This document shows positions 22,594 through 35,118 of a DNA stretch of 64,000 nt, piece after piece. The DNA lies in the NCBI GenBank assembly GCA_907163375.1, contig CAJQUW010008587.1:171525-235524 (forward strand), read 5' to 3'. Below the pieces are notes generated by a model. That model was not told the DNA's origin. It was given only the letters and a program-made list of their open reading frames with translations, and searched no databases. Every line of letters begins with the position of its first letter. The first letter of the stretch is position 1. A program made the translations under genes and the position numbers. The DNA is from Prostheceraeus crozeri. Taxonomy: Eukaryota > Platyhelminthes > Polycladida > Euryleptidae.

Positions 22594-23438
22594 CATAGAG
22601 TAGGGATATAGGTAGAGTGTCGACTCAAGAAAGTATCTGTATACAGTGAAAATTTTGTATCAAAAGATTCAGTTTTTTGCGAAGATTACGCTCCCGTGGT
22701 ACAAAACATTATTTGAGCAGTTTTGAAAAAAGTCAAAATTTGCAAATTTATGTACTACCGAGATGACTCTCCTATATAAGTAGTATGAAACAAGTTGGAT
22801 ATCAAAAGGAATGAATATTTGCCAATAAGCATCCTAACTAAGTGGAAATTAAGCTGATTATCAAGGGAATTTCATGAATTGTGTTATAATGGAAGTCTTC
22901 ATGAAAAAGTCGCGATATTATCCGTGCTTTCTTGGCTGAAATTTCAAACTTTTAATTCAATTTTCATCGGCATGATTCTATGATTCACTAAATTCATGCT
23001 TCATTTCTTGAATCTGAATAGTGATGTGGAACCATTTACATCTTTCAAAGTTGTCTGAAATCATTGTCGTTTGATTATGTGACTTTGCTGTGCCAGTGCC
23101 AGGTTGCCTGTGATATGATCACGCTTAAGAAAATACTCTTGAGGTTCAGCATGAAAGTAATAGGAGCCCATCGAGTTGCTAATTTAGCAAACATTAAATC
23201 TCCAAGGCTGTCATGACACAGAGAATCTGTGAAATGCCATCATTCCTTCTGCAATACCATCATGATCACTCAATTCCGTGGCAATTTCTTTAGAACCTCA
23301 AAAATTTCCATATCTCACATTTGGTAAAAATAACCAATTGTATCTCACTTGAGTTCTTTTAATAAAATCGAAAGTGTATACACATTGGGGATTTAATAAA
23401 TGCGGAGTTACAACTCTACCTAATATGCCTACTCTATG
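22594..23438 (+). mobile_element. MITE, family A copy 1 (8-bp target duplication)
   Basis: Flanked by a perfect direct repeat AATTCATC at 22586-22593 and 23439-23446. The terminal inverted repeats read CATAGAGTAGGGATAT at the left and CATAGAGTAGGCATAT (reverse complement) at the right. It is 845 bp, without coding capacity, and about 90% alike to 59111-59941 by eye. An 8-bp duplication fits hAT (or P/Merlin-type) mobilisation, although the CATAG start is not the usual hAT CAG. Confidence 0.88.
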
Positions 23439-23446
23439 AATTCATC

Positions 23447-24660
23447 TTTTTAAAACTTGCTCAAATTTTCAGACCTTAGAAACGCAATCCCCGCAAAGAA
23501 ACTGAGTCTTTCGACATTGAGGCTTTCTGCATATGCTAACATTTTTTCATTCGACGCTTTATCCACTGTGCTTGGCTTTCCCAAACTTTCAAATGATAAT
23601 GACAAACAGACAAGGCATATTCGTGCGTTCTACTCAATGTGCATTGCCACCTATCCACAAATTTCTCCTGCTTTGCGCTATTTTGGTTTGTCGCTTTTTT
23701 GCTTTGTTCCTTTCTCGACTTTTCTCTGCTCATCATCTAAGAAGGCTCTAGAGGCAAACATAATCCCTGTGGGAACGTCACTCGCTAATATCTAGAGATT
23801 ATCTGGTGAGTTAGCGATTTTGTGGCTAAATCAAAATTGCTCAATTTTGTAACAAAATCATCGATAGATGTGAAGGTTGCCTTTATTATTTTTAGAAGTG
23901 CGTCTAAAATCCAGAAGCGGTAGGTGGCGAGTGAGTTGCTATAACTAATTGATAGATGTTTGTTAGGCCAAAATGAGCTGATTTTTCACCAACCAGCGAC
24001 ATAGTGAATATTGTAGCAACTAATTAGTAGTAAGTTATATAATATTATTATTAATAATATTTATGTTCGCATATTACCTTCACATGAAAATAAATTGTAT
24101 GCTCAGTCTGATCTGTTAAAAAGGGATCTTTTTAATTCACAAAAACTTAAACTAAAAAGTATGATTGATATTATTCAATTATTTGTTATTGTTGCAAATT
24201 ATTGAATGTCAAGAGATGATGTGAAAATTTATAACCTGATTCTCTATTTTCTTATCATTATAAAAGAATGTGATAGTCTGCACTTGTTTCTTAGATAGAT
24301 TAGCTCGCATGTGGGCAATGGTGAGGAGATGAGGGAAAAAATAGAGCCTTGGCTGTAGAGGCCGATTACTAAAGAAAATATGAGAGAAAGTCAACAGTAA
24401 AAGGTGGCATACAAAGCGCGAATTTGCGAATTGTCGCCGGCGAACTTCAGCAGCGAATATGCCGCAAATATGACTAAGCAGTAGCATGATATTCTGTAGC
24501 TGACATCCACAAGCCGTTCGCTAGATTCTTTCTCACCGGGATGTGACCAAAAAGAGCATCAATAAATATTCATTGATATCAAAAGAAGAACAGTTGACCA
24601 GAAACGCCATTCTTCTTATTTCACCTGTTTTCTTTTTCTATGATTTTCAATTTAAAATCA
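23447..24660. other. No gene seen
   Basis: Contains overlapping short frames at 23457-23795 on both strands without recognisable motifs, plus palindromic AT-rich sequence near 24040-24060. Nothing is supported. Confidence 0.4.
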
Positions 24661-24668
24661 TAGAAAAG

Positions 24669-27484
24669 CAGGCTTGCCGTGGGGATTGATATTCGGGGAT
24701 TTATATATTGATATATTTAGAAAAACCTGTGGGTAACCTGACAGAATCCCCACACCCCCACAGGATAAGCCCTTCATCAATATGTTGCACTTGTTCATAT
24801 AGAATGATTGATGTCCATTGGAGCTTCTGCACAGCATTCAACGATCCGAAGGCCGTATTTGACTCCAGAGATGCGGAATGGTAGTCCTTGAAGAAAGTCA
24901 CCGACTGCGTGTTGTAACTTTTATGACTTTTCCTTGCTATCCTCGGTATAGGCCTATTGCTCTTTAAAATTGCAGTAGCCTATTTTCTATCATTATTGAG
25001 CCTTGATTCTGACTTGCCACCTAGAAATTATTGTACCGAAAATTTAACTTAATGCTCATTCAAGTAAGGAATAGAGCCCGCTATGCACACGCATTTGACT
25101 CACAAATTTACATTTGCCTGAATCATTTTGGTGGCATTAGCAGATTATCTATTTCTACTGATTCGTAAGTTTTTGTCGTCTGCTGCCAGCTTACACGTGC
25201 AGTGTACATAAGTTCCTCTCATTCCTCTCTTAATTATTTACTGATTAATGAGACATGACACCCTTTTTCCATAAAACTACCATGACCTAGTTTACCGTAA
25301 ACGTAATTCTATCTCGAAATGTCTCTTTCTAATAGTATGACGACATTGTCTTTATTTCCTTCCTTTTATATCAAATCAGTTATTGATCAGTTTGTGTTTT
25401 TCCAACTTCCTCTTTTACTAACTTTGGATTTTTTTGGTTCACTTAACCTAGTTATTGACCATGTCGATCCTATTTCATTTCGCTACAGGATTATTGTAAG
25501 GGTACAATTTCTGCATTACTGTTCCCTTTAAGGAAACACATTTGTATAGAAATTCAACAACTACATGTAGACTAGAGGAAGCATGGCCTTATTAAAATGT
25601 TGAGATGAAATATTAATAAGAGTATGTACTTAGTTCTGCACAACGCTCGAGCATTGCATCGTACGCTATTTTTATATATTTTACCGTTTGCTGTTTTAGA
25701 TTCGCTGTTATTACACTAAGCAACCAAGTCTTCATCAAGTACAATCAAACGTGACAAGCCTACATTGCATCATGTATACTACATGTTATGTGAAGCATTC
25801 TCATGAAATATACACACATTTATTTCAAAAGAACTATGCTCAAATTCCTCGCTGTAGACAATCGTGATTAAGTACAGCATGTTTCACAAAAGCAAGCATG
25901 AATATTTATCAATATACGAGTATCTATTGACATTTTAACTGTTAGTTTAAGTCCTGAAGGACCTTAATATCCCCACAATATTTTTAGTCAGCTGCTTTTC
26001 GTGAAGACACGATTTTTTACTGCAATAATTTTGAGTGCATGTATTTGGCTGTTTTGATAGATTATATACGAGTTTCACATGTTCCATTAGTGAGAATATA
26101 ATCCTGAGATGTCCTGTAAGCTGGTATTTGGGGTTACCAATGTGAGTTTTTCATTCCTTTGGTTGATTATTGTGGTGCCATTTTCAAATAATAGGAAGTT
26201 TATCAACATACAAAGACAGGGTTGAACATAAATTAAAAATATTCATATGTTGCTACACTGCCAGTACTTCAAAATGGTCACTCTGTCACTAAAAGGTCAC
26301 CTGTCAAAAATTCTTATGTAGGCCTTCACGATATGTTTGCGGTCTACCAATGTGTATTATAGCCATCGTTTATTGCTCAGTGGATCATGCCATGTTCATA
26401 TGAGTGAATATTGCCGTTTAATTTTCGTTAATGGATATAATTTAGGAATCATTGATAGTTCTAACTCCATTAATGCCGATAAAGAAGTAAAATGTCAAAG
26501 CGAGCTTGGCCTTTATGCATCTCAAGTCTAGAATTGCTTCGCAGTAGAAATCGACTATATAGGCCTACACGTAGTGAAGGAAAAAGCTTTGAATCAATCT
26601 AATCTACTATTATGAATAAAGACTTCGACGAAAATCATCCTGATATTCTCGACCACTCATGTCATCGAATTATTGCACAAGAATTTGGAGGATGTTGACT
26701 CTGTTGTGTATGATGATGAAATGCAGTACAATGAACCATTTATTGAGGTACACTTAAGTGTGCGGTTAAGGATGCCTATCAGATGAAAGTGAAAGTTCTG
26801 ACAAGTCGTGGACAAGTGAAAATCTGAGCTTTCATGATAACGATGACTGCATTGCAAGTAGATGGCTTTCAGTTGAATGATTTGGTGTGAGAAATCTTTA
26901 TCACACTGTGCATGTATCCGACGAAAATCATTCAACATTTTCATGTGTCTTGCTTTGTGGGTTGGACCCAACAGGTCTTCTTTATCGTAATTAGTTTGAA
27001 ATCTAGGTCAATAATGATTAATCGCATTGATCACGCAAGCTTAATCATATCACAAATAATTTTATCAGCTATTTATACGATTAGAGCAAATATTTGCAAG
27101 TCTGCATTCGGCTCTGCAGTAAAGGAGACTTGCAGAATTCTTCCACTTCAGAAGTCCTTGACACACCTGGAACTATCATTATAAGTCATTTAAAATTATT
27201 GAACGCGTGATACTAATGTGAAAATGATCAGCATTGATATTTCATGCATTTTAAGTGGTAAGATGAATAGGCTGCGTGATGCTTTGTAATTCAACATCGA
27301 AGTTGATTGTGTGATATGATGTCAGTTTGCTTCTATTGAATGTCAAAAATCTTCAGAATCAGAATCCCTATAGAAGCGCTATGGGAGCTGTGGGGATGGC
27401 CTCAATACCCATACCCACCCCATCCCCGTGGCTACCCATATCCACGGGTATCCACACAGAATCCCCATACCCACGGCAACCCTG
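24669..27484. mobile_element. hAT-type transposon, 2.8 kb, no transposase recognised
   Basis: A perfect 8-bp target duplication TAGAAAAG lies at 24661-24668 and 27485-27492. Terminal inverted repeats are CAGGCTTGCCGTGGGGAT at the left and CAGGGTTGCCGTGGGTAT (reverse complement) at the right, the CAGG start being typical of hAT. Subterminal regions are rich in repeated CCCCAYAC and TGGGGAT words. The interior has only short unconnected frames; I see no hAT catalytic or dimerisation domain, so it is either non-autonomous or has decayed beyond recognition. The sequence outside 24.7 and 27.4 kb is AT-rich filler. Confidence 0.85.
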
Positions 27485-27529
27485 TAGAAAAGGCAACAAA
27501 ACTAAAAAAAATGGCAAGGTATAATACGG

Positions 27530-27730
27530 AGAAAAGTATTCTTTGTAAAATATATCAAATGCGTGATGAAGTTGCTTTCCTTATCAGCTCAAGAGTGGAA
27601 CAGAAGGAAAAAAGGGTCGGAAAGCTAATAGAACATGAATTCTAGTGAAATTCGGCAACATTGTAATGACTTTCTGCAGAAACCGGGAGTTAATGTATCG
27701 ATTCATTTTGATATCCTTAAATATTCAACT
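27530..27730 (+). repeat. Interspersed repeat, copy 1
   Basis: Similar along its length to 35930-36122 in the same orientation. Shared pieces are tgtaaaatatatca, gtgatgaa, ttccttatc, aacatgaatt, ttcgacaacatt (with changes) and agttaatgcatcgat-like words. No ends or coding are recognised, so it is a fragment of an unidentified dispersed repeat. Confidence 0.6.
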
Positions 27731-28260
27731 GCAACCGTAAATATCGGTTAAAATTTACAGCTAAAGTTAGTTTCACTGCTTTTTGCAGTCTGAACTGAAA
27801 ATGTCCTGCAAACTGACACTGTTTTTCTGATCTTAACGGATTTTAGTTGTTATGTCATCAACCATCAAATTGTGACGTCATTTAACAGATATTTATAGAT
27901 ATTTTCTGCGACGCTTTTCTGTTAAATTTAACGGTTATTTTACCTGTTTTAACGGTGTGCTGTCTACAGTCTATTTCTTATAAGTAATCCACTACAGAGC
28001 ATGAATCTACGCCGTTCAATTGACCTATTTTTTGAACTGGTTGGCAAATTCGTAAACTTGAATTGAACGGCGTTCGCGTTTTCGGTGATGAACGGCTACT
28101 GAACACCGTTTACTGCATTAATTTTCTATCAAAATCATCCTCGACTTATTAGAATGAAACTTCTTACGAAGATTATTAGAAGATTTTTCAACAGGGTTCA
28201 TCAGTGAGATATTTGATATGTGAAACCACGTCACTACATCTATTCTTAATTGGTTGACGC

Positions 28261-28786
28261 CACAGAATTAGATTGTTTAATCGTATCACTTTGCTAGAAG
28301 TGCAAACTGGTTCAAACAGATGGCACATGCAGGAACTTAATAAGTGGGCAAAAAGAAATTTTTAATACCTTACAGAGATAGGAAAAGCAGTCGTGCGTCG
28401 CTTGCGGATTGCTGTGAATTCCTTCAAAATGCTCCAATTGCCACGATTCCTTCAGATTCGAAGAATTCAGATAATTGCGCAAAAGTTTTCTCGATAATGT
28501 TGCCTTCCGATCATTATTAAAAAAGTTAGCAGGCGAATGAAAAAACGTTCACAAACTTCTCTGTAGAGCTTGACATCGACTGCGTCTCTTTGCTGTGCGA
28601 TCCGGCTCATAACAGTCACTGAAACTTCACACAATTTGGTGTGTTTAATGTTGAACTGGCTGCTCATTGTTCGATTGCTATGGTATTTAGTCAGGAGATT
28701 GTGCCATTTCATCAGCTTTAGATGTTCCAATATTTCCTTTCTAGTCAAACAGAAGAAGAGACGACCTGTCTACTCGTAATTCTGTG
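28261..28786 (-). mobile_element. hAT-type MITE family B, copy 1
   Basis: Begins CACAGAATTAGATTG and ends AATTCTGTG, so the termini are inverted repeats. The body matches 39958-40522 in opposite orientation and parts of 56818-57424 and 62010-62502. It contains the family word gcgacgcacgac (as gtcgtgcgtcgc). No target duplication is visible for this copy. It has no transposase; the minus-strand frame at 28467-28748 follows from the repeat sequence. Confidence 0.75.
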
Positions 28787-29359
28787 GAAGCAACTGATGA
28801 CAGTCTGCTGCGCTACAGACCGCTTTTCTGCGGCAGATTATTAAGCTGAGACTTTGCCGACTTTGATTGCATTTCCGTTAACAGGAAACTGATATTCTAT
28901 TTCACCTTTGACATTATGACGTTTTAGATCAAAGGTTTATCATGAGAATCAGTTCTAAGAAATGAGTAAGTTGAAGAAGATCACTTCGATAAGAAAAAAA
29001 TCAAGGAATGCCTGGAAGTTCGAGGTCCAAGAAATTTTGTTCACCTGCCATTGTTTTGTATTAATTATTAAATATTTATTATTCAAGTAGAGTGTCTCAA
29101 TAGTTCCGCACCATAGGAATAATATGGTAATTTACAAACAATCCATTTTATTGTGTTAACACTGAAACATTTAATAGGTTACAGATATTTTATGTAAAAT
29201 ATAAAATATTTTAAGGAAATTACAGCATTATGTAAAGAATTAGCCTCTGAAAAGCCACAAAAGATGTTCAAACTAACCACCGTTTTGTTCAATGCATTTT
29301 CTGCATCGATGCAGAACTGATTCTTGAGCTGATTCATTTCGCAAATTGAGCCAAGAATG

Positions 29360-30080
29360 CCCTCACGAAAATTTTTCATGAGAACTCATGAAATTTAATG
29401 CGTATTCATGAGATTTTTATGAGAGGTCATGAGATCATTATGAGTCTCATGATATTCTCACAAGAAAATATTTAACTCATGATTTTCTCGTGATCGCGTT
29501 CATGAGAAAAACATGAGCATTTATGAGGTATCCGTGAAAATTAGCTGATAAGTAGTAAGTTATGCATGCTAGCCGCGAAAGGAAATAACCATAAGAAAGC
29601 TTATTCAATCGATCAAGATCTTCAAGGTTAGTCTATAAAAGATGAAAATAAAGATATATAGGATGTATCATGGCGATATGCAACAGCATTTTCGAAATTA
29701 TGCATATATATTTTGACTTTACAATTATCATTACTATGCAGGATGTTGAAAATAGACATATATACAATCACAGTTAAACATAAGATCATGATAAATTGCG
29801 GTCTATTTCTGCGAATACTAAATGCGTAACATGCGTAAACATGGCATAACAATGCTTTGGGCAATGTGGCTACGCCAAGAAAGCTTCAATAACTGAATGC
29901 GAGGAAAATGTATTCAGATGTATGAAAAAGCAACTGTTAATTAATTAATGAGATTTTCATGAGAAAGCTCATGAAATTTGATGAGATATTTCATGCGAAA
30001 ACGTTCCAAATCCGCATTAAATTTCATGAGATATATATGAGTAAAAATCTCATAAAAATCATGAGGAATTTTCGTGAGGG
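29360..30080 (+). mobile_element. MITE family C copy 1, nested in the mariner element
   Basis: Ends are CCCTCACGAAAATTTTTCAT at the left and TTTTCGTGAGGG at the right, forming inverted repeats. Both subterminal zones are packed with catgag/ctcatg words. A homologous copy lies at 33821-34518 in the same orientation. It is about 720 bp, without coding capacity. No clear target duplication was found. Confidence 0.85.
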
Positions 30081-30120
30081 TGTGGTGTCAGTCGTGCATT
30101 AGCTCATCCATGAAAGGCGT

Positions 30121-30830
30121 TAATTTATTCGTAGAAAGTGCACCTGGTACAAGAGCTGCATGAAAAAGATGCAGACAAACGCATGGAATTTTGCGAGTGG
30201 ATATTGCAAAAACCGATCCCTTTACCCAGTCCGTTATGTTCAGCCATGAAGCTATGTTTTATCTTTTTACACATGTAAGCAGACACAACTCTCGTTACTG
30301 GTGCGATGCTAATCCTCAGTGGATGGAAGATTCCAAAATGCAAAAGTTCCAAGGATAATAGTTTGGCCCACGATTTGCGGAAATCGAGTTGTCGGCCCAT
30401 GAGCTCTCTTTGATGAGCATGTTACAAAAAATTCGTACCTATCTGTGCTTCAAACTTTTCTTGAGCCGATTCTCAATGAGACACCATTACAGGTACGACA
30501 ACAGCTATGGTTCCAGTAGGATGGAGCACCACCGCTCTTTGGTCTGAATGTGCGCAATTTTCTCCATAAGACATTCCCACGAGAATAGATAGGAAGGCGA
30601 GGTACAGTAGAGTGGCCACCAAGATCCTCAGATCCAAGTCCACTAGATTTTTTCCTTTGGGGACATTTGAAGTCGGTCGAATTCAACACCAGACCTAGAA
30701 CAAATGGTGATCTAAAGAATAGAATATCAAATGAAATGGCCAAAATTGAAGCTAGTGTTATTCTACGAACTCAAGAATCAGTTCTACATCGATGCAGAAA
30801 ATGCATTGAACAAAACGGTGGTTAGTTTTA
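30121..30830 (+). pseudogene. mariner-type transposase fragment (DDE_3-like)
   Basis: Reading three frames gives successive family phrases: VHLVQELHEKDADKRMEFCE, HNSRYWCDANPQWM, FLEPILNETPLQVRQQLW, DGAPPLFGLNVRNFLHKTFP, then EWPPRSSDPSPLDFFLWGHL and RCRKCIEQNGG. These match the catalytic core of mariner-like transposases whose third acidic residue is Asp (SPLDFF). The spacing from DGAPP to PLD is about 41 residues, with one internal stop. The N-terminal helix-turn-helix part is missing because the left side has been lost and a MITE has inserted. It is non-functional. Confidence 0.75.
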
Positions 30831-31013
30831 GCATCTTTTGTGGCTTTTCATAAGCTAATTCTTTACATAATGCTGTAATTTCCATAAAATATTTTGTATT
30901 TTGCATAAAATATCTGTAACCTATTAAATGTTTCAGTGTTAACACAATAAAATGGATTGCTATGTAGATTACCATATTTTTCCTATAGTGCTGAACTATT
31001 GAGACACCCTGTA

Positions 31014-32636
31014 CACATGGTTAAAGGATCATGATTTTCATGCTTTTGGTTGCTACAATTTGATAGCAGTTAGACACCTCATATCAAGTATAGTGGACTT
31101 CCACATTATCATGCAGCTGTACAATTTTTCAATCCTGCTTTGTAGCTATTTTAAGCGCAAAATTCCTTGACGGCCATAGAAGCTTCGCTCAAAGGGAATC
31201 GTCAAAGAATTTGCGTGCTTTAATTGTTCAAGTCTGAGGCCATTTCTCTATTCTATGCCCAGGCGAAATGGCTCTGCAATATTTATGATTTCCAACCGCA
31301 AGGCAAATCCAAGATTGAAAAACGCGGAGCAGTCTGTTGTGTAGTAATTCCGCTTGCTCAGGCATTCCAAATATTTAAAGCTATTTTGGGCCATTTTGAG
31401 CCGTGCAGACGAGCCTTAGTTGAGTGAAACACAGCGTCTGCAGCTTCCAAGGAATTTTTCTGTCTAAATTGCTCAAGTGTGTGAATTCAAGTGTAGTCCA
31501 GTACCGGACTGACCGAGCTTTTCGATAAAGCAGCATGTTATAAATTGCTATTGTTGATATACATGTATAATATATATAGGCTAATATATGACTACCAGTT
31601 GATGTCTTCTATTGCTGTGTAGGCCCCATGTTGCAGGAGAGATGGAAGCCGGCCCCGGTCCGATCCGGCCGCCGACAACCTGCTGAGATTTTCGTGTGCA
31701 GGAGTGCTGAAATCTCATGCCAATAGCAACTCCCTGTATGATGAGCGAGGCTATTAAGCCTTTCAAAGTTATCAATCAAGATAGGCCTACAAGAAATCCA
31801 ATCAAACTTACTTATTTAGGTCTTGCTATTGCTAGCACATGTCTATGGACAAGTCTTCTTCACGGAATAATATTATCACTTATACTAGGCTCAATAACAT
31901 GCCAAGCGCGTTACTCAGATGAGAAGACAGTGATGAGGGACTCTTTGCGAATACGCTTCACTGATCGGAATAGCTGGGCCTTTTTGGTTCTCCGCAAATT
32001 CATGTAAGCTTAGGCCTAGAAATAAGTATGCGGTACGATTTGCCAAATTTACCATGGCGTTATAAATACATGTATGTTGGCATCTAGTCGATTAATTGGA
32101 ATAAGCATGCTATCATGTTTGGCATCATCTTCACTTTCCCTATATGTAGACAAACATTCCATTGATTTTTTGCATTGTGTCCACACTCCAATTTATGGTT
32201 ATATAATAAGACTTGTGTAACGTTTGAAGTAATTTAATGAGAAAAAAGTATGAATATTGACTAGTCAGTATTTGAAGTATTTAAAAGATTTTTCGGTTAC
32301 TTTAGCACAGCAGTCAATGCAAAAGTACATGCATCTCTTGTTTATTGCACAATCACCAGAAATCTATTGTAAACTGCATGCATGCATTATGAACAATTCA
32401 AATTTACATAATTATTAGCGCATTTTGTAGAATTTGAGAAAGGCTTTACTTGAACTGCGAGTATCACACAGTATTCTACAAGTTGAAATACATGTGCTTT
32501 ATCTTTGCGTTCCTATGGCAAGAACAGTCACCTGTTGAGAAGTCTCTATTTATAGATACACTCGATTTGAAGGAAAAAGCACATGATCAAGTAGCCAAGC
32601 AGTAAAAAGCGTGGGCTTTCAGCTCAACTCTTTGTA
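31014..32636. other. No gene seen
   Basis: No exon, transposon end or repeat could be supported. A GC-richer patch lies at 31620-31690. The frame 31717-32007 (+) shows hydrophobic residues but no known domain. Confidence 0.4.
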
Positions 32637-32660
32637 TATAATAATAATAATAATAATAAC
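32637..32660. repeat. Trinucleotide tail of the LINE
   Basis: About seven taa/ata units form the 3' end of the minus-strand LINE. Confidence 0.75.
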
Positions 32661-32748
32661 TGTATATTTATAGAGCGCCATTACTTGGTGAGCTCATGGC
32701 GCAACAAAATTATACAACATTACATGTACACAAAATAACATAAACACA

Positions 32749-33801
32749 TCAGCGATTGGAAGAAATAAAGTGTGTCTTCAAAGACTTTTTAAATGAGTGT
32801 AGGGATGCTGAGTTCCTCACGTCTCTGGGTAAGGAATTCCACAATACGGTTGCAGCATAGGAAAATGATCTTCTTCCGAATCGAGTCCGATAATTGCGAG
32901 ACTCCAGAATTCGGTCATCATCAGATGAACGCAACGATCGCCTAGGAACATATACGGATACGAGATCTGACAAATAGGACGGACAAGAGCCCTGAAGAAT
33001 CTTGTACACAGTGACACAAATTTTAAAACATATCCGTTGTCTGATACGAAGCCAGTGTAAATCAGAAAGATGACACGATATATGATCATATTTCGGAATA
33101 CGCACAATTAACCTCGCCGCATTGTTTTGAATACGCTGTAGCTTATCCAGAAGATACGTTGGACAGTTGTATAGAATTGAATTACAGTAATCAATTCGAG
33201 AAAGAATAGTACTGCACACCACAGTTTTACACGCATCCGTTGATAAATAGCGTCGGATATGGCGCAAGCGGCGCAACTCACAATTTAAAACACGAATCAA
33301 GTTGATAACGTGACACGATGAATCGAGGTTTCGATCGAATGATATACCAAGATTCCTCACTTTCTGAGAAAAATCAAAATGCGGTAGTGGCTCAGTTGGC
33401 ATTCTTATGCTTGGAGGATATAACATAATCACTTCAGTCTTCCGTCTATTCAAAATCAGTTGATTACTTGCCAACCACTCCTCCACTTGATGAAGACAAT
33501 TATTCGCAGACAGCAAGAGCTCATGTACTCGCTCAGAAGTCGTGCTTTGATAGAATTGGCAGTCATCCGCATACATATGGTATTTGAAAGAGTGGCAGCC
33601 GAACACTTTCGAGATTGGTGAGAGATAAAGCGAGAATAAAATAGGTCCTAGGACGGAGCCTTGCGGTACACCACATGAAAGAAATGATTTTTTTGATGTA
33701 CTGTGAGACACCATAACAGACTGAGTCCTTTGAGATAAGTATGATACGAACCATTCATGTGCTAACAGTTTTGTCCGAATGCCATATAAATACGCTTATA
33801 T
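32749..33801 (-). CDS. LINE reverse transcriptase, C-terminal part
   Basis: Open across the whole preserved part, with no ATG at its true start because the element is truncated. It opens with YGIRTKLLAHEWFVSYLSQR, then the SCGVPQGSVLGPILF motif, MYADDCQF (YADD at 33562-33573), LASNQLILNRRKTEVI, NLGISFD, and the C-terminal region ARLIVRIPKYDHISCHLSDL, LHWLRIRQRICFKI, ending SFKKSLKTHF. The fingers domain and endonuclease are missing, so the fragment is not autonomous. Confidence 0.88.
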
Positions 33802-33820
33802 AATCGCATGTCCAAGTGGA

Positions 33821-34518
33821 CCCTCACGAAAATTTTTCATGAGAACTCATGAAATTTAAATCGAATTCATGAGATTTCTATGGGAGCTCATGAGATTTTG
33901 ATGAATCTCATGATATTCTCATAAGAAAATAGTTTACTCATGATGTTCTCATGATGCGTTCATGGGAAGGAAAATCATAAGCATTCATGAGGTTTTTGTG
34001 AAAATAAGTTTATACGTAGTAAGGTATGCATGCTATCCGCGGAAGAAAAGAGCCATAAGAAAGCCTATTCAATCGATCAAAATCTCCAAGTTTATTCTAT
34101 AAAGGACAAAAAGCAAAAATGTAGAATATATCATAGCGATATGCAACAGCATATTCGAAATGATGCATATGTAATTTGACTTTACAATTAGCATTACTAT
34201 GCAAGATGTTGAAAATAGACATAATTACAATCACAGTTCAATATCTTATATTTTAGCAATGTTTCATTATTGCGAATACTGAACTAGTTTTGTAGACATG
34301 GCACGGCAATGCTCTGGGCAACGTGGCTGCGCTATAACTGTACATTAAAATCGCAATAACTAAATGTCAGGAAATTAAATTCAAATGTATGAAAAAGCAA
34401 CTTTCAATTTAATAATGTGATTTTGATAGGAAACTCATGAAATTTGACGAGATATTTCATGCGAAAACGTTCCAAATCCGGAAATCTCATAAAAAATCAT
34501 GAGCAATGTTCGTGAGGG
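33821..34518 (+). mobile_element. MITE family C copy 2
   Basis: Same termini (CCCTCACG .. CGTGAGGG) and the same internal order as 29360-30080, including gcatgcta, attcaatcgatcaa and gcgatatgcaacagcat. It is shorter near its right end. The two copies differ at many positions, so they are not a recent pair. Confidence 0.85.
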
Positions 34519-34569
34519 GACCTTAATAGCACCGACTATTTAGAGTCAAGGACTCTGTACAATTATAAT

Positions 34570-34690
34570 TTCTCAAATAAGACGTGACCGGAATTGCACC
34601 AGTATGGCCGGTCCGAATTTCCATGCCAGACCGGTACAGAGTTGTGACCGGCACTGGTATACCGGCGACCGGCTACATCTCTGGTGTGAA
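34570..34690 (-). repeat. Possible solo hAT end with ACCGG repeats
   Basis: On the minus strand this starts CAGAGATGTAGCCGG and continues with repeated ACCGG words (gaccgg, taccgg, gaccggc). CAGAGATG starts with ACCGG-rich subterminal repeats resemble a hAT end, but no partner end or target duplication was found. Confidence 0.35.
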
Positions 34691-35118
34691 CATTTTCCAT
34701 CTACGCCCAGGCGAACTAGCAAGCTGTAATCTATAATTCTACTATTTCTGGAACTGTTCATTACCGAATATCTTAACATAGAATTATTTAAATTTCTCAT
34801 TAGGAGGCTCATAAGATATAACCAGCGCTCTTAGTCCGCAGGATGTGCGCAAGAAATGAAGTAATCTTTAAATTAGATAAAGGAGATGTGATAATTTAGA
34901 ATAAAAGCAACATGTCAGGGTCATAGTACAAGTGTTCTCAAAATATAACAGCCTCAGAGTTGGTCAACTAATTTTAAACGTCGGATTTTGGATTTTCTGC
35001 TTCAAGGTCGTATTTGACAGGAAATGAGATAGTAATCGACATTGAATGTTGATACAAGATCAGTACTTGTTCTATTTAAAGTGTTCAAGGTTAGAACTCA
35101 CTCGGATGTCTTGAAGTG

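Larger units (their letters stand above)
29091..31011 (+). mobile_element. mariner/Tc1-superfamily transposon with long TIRs, split by a MITE
   Basis: TA dinucleotides flank the element. The left end reads GAGTGTCTCAATAGTTC and the right end, reverse complemented, CAGGGTGTCTCAATAGTTC. The terminal inverted repeats are long, about 260 bp (29091-29350 against 30755-31011), with many matching blocks. Transposase remains are readable on the plus strand at about 30120-30830. A second mobile element (29360-30080) sits just inside the left inverted repeat, so its insertion is younger than this element. Confidence 0.85.
32637..33801 (-). mobile_element. 5'-truncated LINE (CR1/L2-like)
   Basis: Minus-strand copy consisting of the 3' half of the reverse-transcriptase ORF, a ~110-bp 3' untranslated region (with gagcgccattacttggtgag on the plus strand) and a trinucleotide tail (ATA/TTA)n at about 32637-32660. 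Truncation at the 5' side near 33801 is usual for LINE insertions. MITE copy 33821-34518 begins about 20 bp beyond the truncation point. Confidence 0.88.

Noticed and set aside
23457-23795. Overlapping frames on both strands (112, 72 and 66 residues)
   Set aside because: Three overlapping frames without motif or start context; typical of chance in this composition.
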